Source of the DNA: DASQDT01 sp036380435 | Lineage (GTDB): Bacteria; Acidobacteriota; Blastocatellia; Pyrinomonadales; Pyrinomonadaceae | Direction of reading: 5' to 3' | DNA: 6,593 nt | NCBI GenBank assembly: GCA_036380435.1 | Contig: DASVES010000499.1 | Span: 1-6,593 of the forward strand | Shown here: positions 4,839 through 6,593 of the stretch, piece after piece | How the letters are laid out: each line of letters begins with the position of its first letter | Numbering within the stretch: the stretch's first letter is position 1 | The notes under the pieces: generated by a model | Seen by the model: only the letters and a program-made list of their open reading frames with translations | Database searches by the model: none | What the model was told of the DNA's origin: nothing | Made by a program: the position numbers and the translations under genes

Positions 4839-5984
4839 ATGGACTTTGAACTCAACGAGGAACAACAGCAGATCAAGGCGAGCGTGCGGGAGTTCGCCGA
4901 GGGCGAAATCCGCTCGCACGTTCGCGAGTGGGACGAGTCGCAGCATTTCCCCGTGGAGCTGGTGCCGAAGCTCGCCGAGCAGGGCTTCATGGGCGTGATC
5001 TTCCCCGAGGAGTACGGCGGCGCGGGGATGGGCTACGTCGAGTATGTGACGATCATCGAGGAGTTGTCGCGGGTGGACGGCTCGGTCGGCATCTCGGTCG
5101 CCGCGCACAATTCACTGTGCTCGAATCACATCTACATGTTCGGCACCGAGGAACAGAAGCGGAAGTTTCTCACGCCGCTCGCGCGCGGCGAAAAGCTCGG
5201 CGCGTGGGGACTGACCGAGCCGCAGGCCGGCTCCGACGCCTCGGGCACGCGCACCACGGCCGTCAAGCGCGACGGCGGCTGGGTCGTCAACGGCTCGAAG
5301 AACTTCATCACGCACGCCATCGCGGGCGACACCTGCGTGGCCGTCGCCTCGACCGACCGCGCGATGCGCTCGAAGGGCATCACCGCCTTCATCTTCGAGA
5401 AGGGGACGCCCGGCTTCCTCCCCGGCAAGAAGGAGGACAAGCTCGGCCTGCGCGCCTCTGAGACGGCGAGCGTCATCTTCGAGGACTGCCACATCCCCGA
5501 CAGTAATCGGCTCGGCCCCGAGGGACTTGGTTTCATTCAGGCGATGCAGATTCTCGACGGCGGGCGCATCTCGATTGCCGCGCTCGCCGTCGGCATCGCG
5601 CAGGGCGCATACGAGTCGGCCGTCAAGTATTCAAAGGAGCGACAGCAGTTCGGCAAGCCCATCTCGGAGTTTCAGGCCATCCAGTTCAAGCTCGCCGACA
5701 TGGCCACGCAGCTCGAAGCCGCGCGCCTGCTGACTTATCGCGCCGCGGCCATGAAGGACGCGGGGCGGAAGATGACGAAGGAGTCGTCGATGGCGAAACT
5801 CTTCGCCTCGGAGATGTCCGTCAAGGTCTGCGAGGAGGCCATCCAGATTCACGGCGGCTACGGCTACACGAAGGACTACCCGCCCGAAAAATACTGGCGC
5901 GACTCCAAGCTCTGCACCATCGGCGAGGGCACGTCCGAAATCCAGCGACTCATCATCGCCAAACAAATTCTGAGCGCCGTCTGA
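4839..5984 (+). CDS. Acyl-CoA dehydrogenase, short/branched-chain type
   Basis: This FAD enzyme introduces a trans double bond between C2 and C3 of acyl-CoA thioesters and passes electrons to electron-transfer flavoprotein in the cytoplasm. The 381 residues are the usual family length. An N-terminal helical domain (about 1-115) is followed by a beta domain with the first signature GLTEPQAGSDASG (124-136) and NGSKNFITHA (151-160). The C-terminal helical domain contains RQQFGKPISEFQAIQ (268-282), signature two starting QIHGGYGYTKDY (336 onward), and IGEGTSEIQR. Glu363 in that last motif is the catalytic base position of butyryl- and medium-chain dehydrogenases; isovaleryl-CoA dehydrogenase lacks Glu here, so that identity is unlikely. 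The ATG at 4839 gives the classic MDFELNEEQQ start. An upstream in-frame GTG at 4800 would add a non-conserved tail. The Shine-Dalgarno is poor (GGGCGGGG, distant). meaB follows after 10 nt, pointing to propionate-generating or branched-chain catabolism. The exact substrate is unknown. Confidence 0.95.
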   Translation: MDFELNEEQQQIKASVREFAEGEIRSHVREWDESQHFPVELVPKLAEQGFMGVIFPEEYGGAGMGYVEYVTIIEELSRVDGSVGISVAAHNSLCSNHIYMFGTEEQKRKFLTPLARGEKLGAWGLTEPQAGSDASGTRTTAVKRDGGWVVNGSKNFITHAIAGDTCVAVASTDRAMRSKGITAFIFEKGTPGFLPGKKEDKLGLRASETASVIFEDCHIPDSNRLGPEGLGFIQAMQILDGGRISIAALAVGIAQGAYESAVKYSKERQQFGKPISEFQAIQFKLADMATQLEAARLLTYRAAAMKDAGRKMTKESSMAKLFASEMSVKVCEEAIQIHGGYGYTKDYPPEKYWRDSKLCTIGEGTSEIQRLIIAKQILSAV

Positions 5985-5994
5985 CCTTCCCGTT

Positions 5995-6593
5995 ATGGCC
6001 AACGACGATCTACTGTCCCGCGTCCTCGCCGGCGAGCCGCGCGCCGTCGCTCGCGCCATCTCGAAAGTTGAGGACGGGACGGCGGGCGCATTCGAGTTGA
6101 TGAAGGGCGTCTTCCCGCACACGGGCAAAGGTCTGGTGGTGGGCATCACGGGGAGTCCGGGGGCGGGGAAGTCGTCGCTCGTGGATAAGCTCGCCGCGTT
6201 CTATCGGAAGGGGGGCGAGCGCGTCGGCATCGTCGCCGTCGATCCGTCGAGTCCGTTCTCGGGCGGGGCGATTCTGGGAGACCGCATCAGGATGCAGGCG
6301 CTCGGCCTCGACCCCGGCGTCTTCATCCGCTCGATGGCCACGCGCGGGCAACTCGGCGGCCTCGCGCGCGCGACCGTTGACGCCGTGGCCATCCTCGACG
6401 CGGCGGGCTACCGGAAGATCATCGTCGAGACCGTGGGCGTCGGGCAGGACGAGGTGGAGATCGTGAAGACGGCGGACGTGTCCGTCGTCGTGCTCGTGCC
6501 CGGCATGGGCGACGACATTCAGGCGATAAAAGCCGGCATCATGGAGATCGGCGATATTTTCGTCATCAATAAGGCTGACCGCGAGGGCGTCCT
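5995..6593 (+). CDS. meaB: Methylmalonyl-CoA mutase-associated GTPase MeaB (ArgK family), 3' truncated
   Basis: MeaB is a G3E-family GTPase chaperone that gates adenosylcobalamin loading and protects methylmalonyl-CoA mutase from inactivation. The frame is open from ATG 5995 to the window end, showing 199 residues of the usual 310-340, so the C-terminal dimerisation part is missing. Visible motifs are the Walker A GITGSPGAGKSSLVDKL (50-66; P-loop 53-60), then VDPSSPFSGGAILGDRIRM (82-100) with the family-specific region and magnesium-binding Asp. SMATRGQLGGL (113-123), the G3-type ETVGVGQDEVEI (145-156) and the guanine-specificity motif NKAD (192-195) follow. Related IcmF fusions and the ArgK name exist, but nothing mutase-like is fused before the GTPase domain. 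The 10-nt gap to the acyl-CoA dehydrogenase implies one transcript. No strong Shine-Dalgarno is visible, so translation may depend on coupling. The mutase subunits may be encoded nearby, outside the window. Confidence 0.95.
   Translation, partial: MANDDLLSRVLAGEPRAVARAISKVEDGTAGAFELMKGVFPHTGKGLVVGITGSPGAGKSSLVDKLAAFYRKGGERVGIVAVDPSSPFSGGAILGDRIRMQALGLDPGVFIRSMATRGQLGGLARATVDAVAILDAAGYRKIIVETVGVGQDEVEIVKTADVSVVVLVPGMGDDIQAIKAGIMEIGDIFVINKADREGV

Overview
The window is a GC-rich (roughly 60-65%), densely coded bacterial chromosomal segment. All seven genes read on the + strand. The order trpS - scpA - scpB - (secreted protein) - rluB, the alanine- and charge-rich tails on housekeeping proteins, and the style of dispersed intergenic palindromes suggest a member of the Acidobacteriota (Blastocatellia-like) or a similar environmental phylum. 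This placement is an inference, because no rRNA or other decisive marker is present.

Positions 1-2198 hold a tight information-processing operon. It contains the C-terminal half of tryptophanyl-tRNA synthetase (cut by the window edge), then scpA overlapping it by 4 nt, then scpB 4 nt later. ScpA and ScpB are the kleisin and the winged-helix partner of the SMC chromosome-condensing complex. Both carry non-conserved, probably disordered N-terminal extensions, and the one on ScpB is long and very acidic. A small exported or lipoprotein-like unknown protein (2223-2771) follows behind a strong Shine-Dalgarno. The gene after it is an RluB/RsuA-type 23S/16S rRNA pseudouridine synthase (2917-3729), which often sits directly after scpB in other bacteria, so the exported protein interrupts a familiar gene order.

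The gaps on both sides of rluB are filled with structured repeat DNA. At 2811-2877 there is a perfect 28-bp inverted repeat with an 11-nt loop. At 3748-3934 there is a larger nested element, with 66-nt ungapped imperfect arms around an AT-rich core of short repeats. A 14-nt exact inverted match links the two gaps, so they probably carry related mobile or REP-like modules. A single-pass membrane protein of unknown function (3994-4647, TTG start chosen from its Shine-Dalgarno) follows.

The last part (4839-6593) is a metabolic pair: a short/branched-chain-type acyl-CoA dehydrogenase and, 10 nt later, the GTPase chaperone of methylmalonyl-CoA mutase (MeaB/ArgK family, cut by the window end). Together they suggest fatty-acid, branched-chain amino-acid or propionate catabolism through methylmalonyl-CoA, with the mutase genes possibly nearby but outside the window. 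A GC-rich hairpin followed by four T residues separates this pair from the upstream gene.

I see no CRISPR array, tRNA, rRNA, transposase or phage gene. No wholly new multi-gene system is evident. The repeat elements and the two unknown proteins are the least explained parts.
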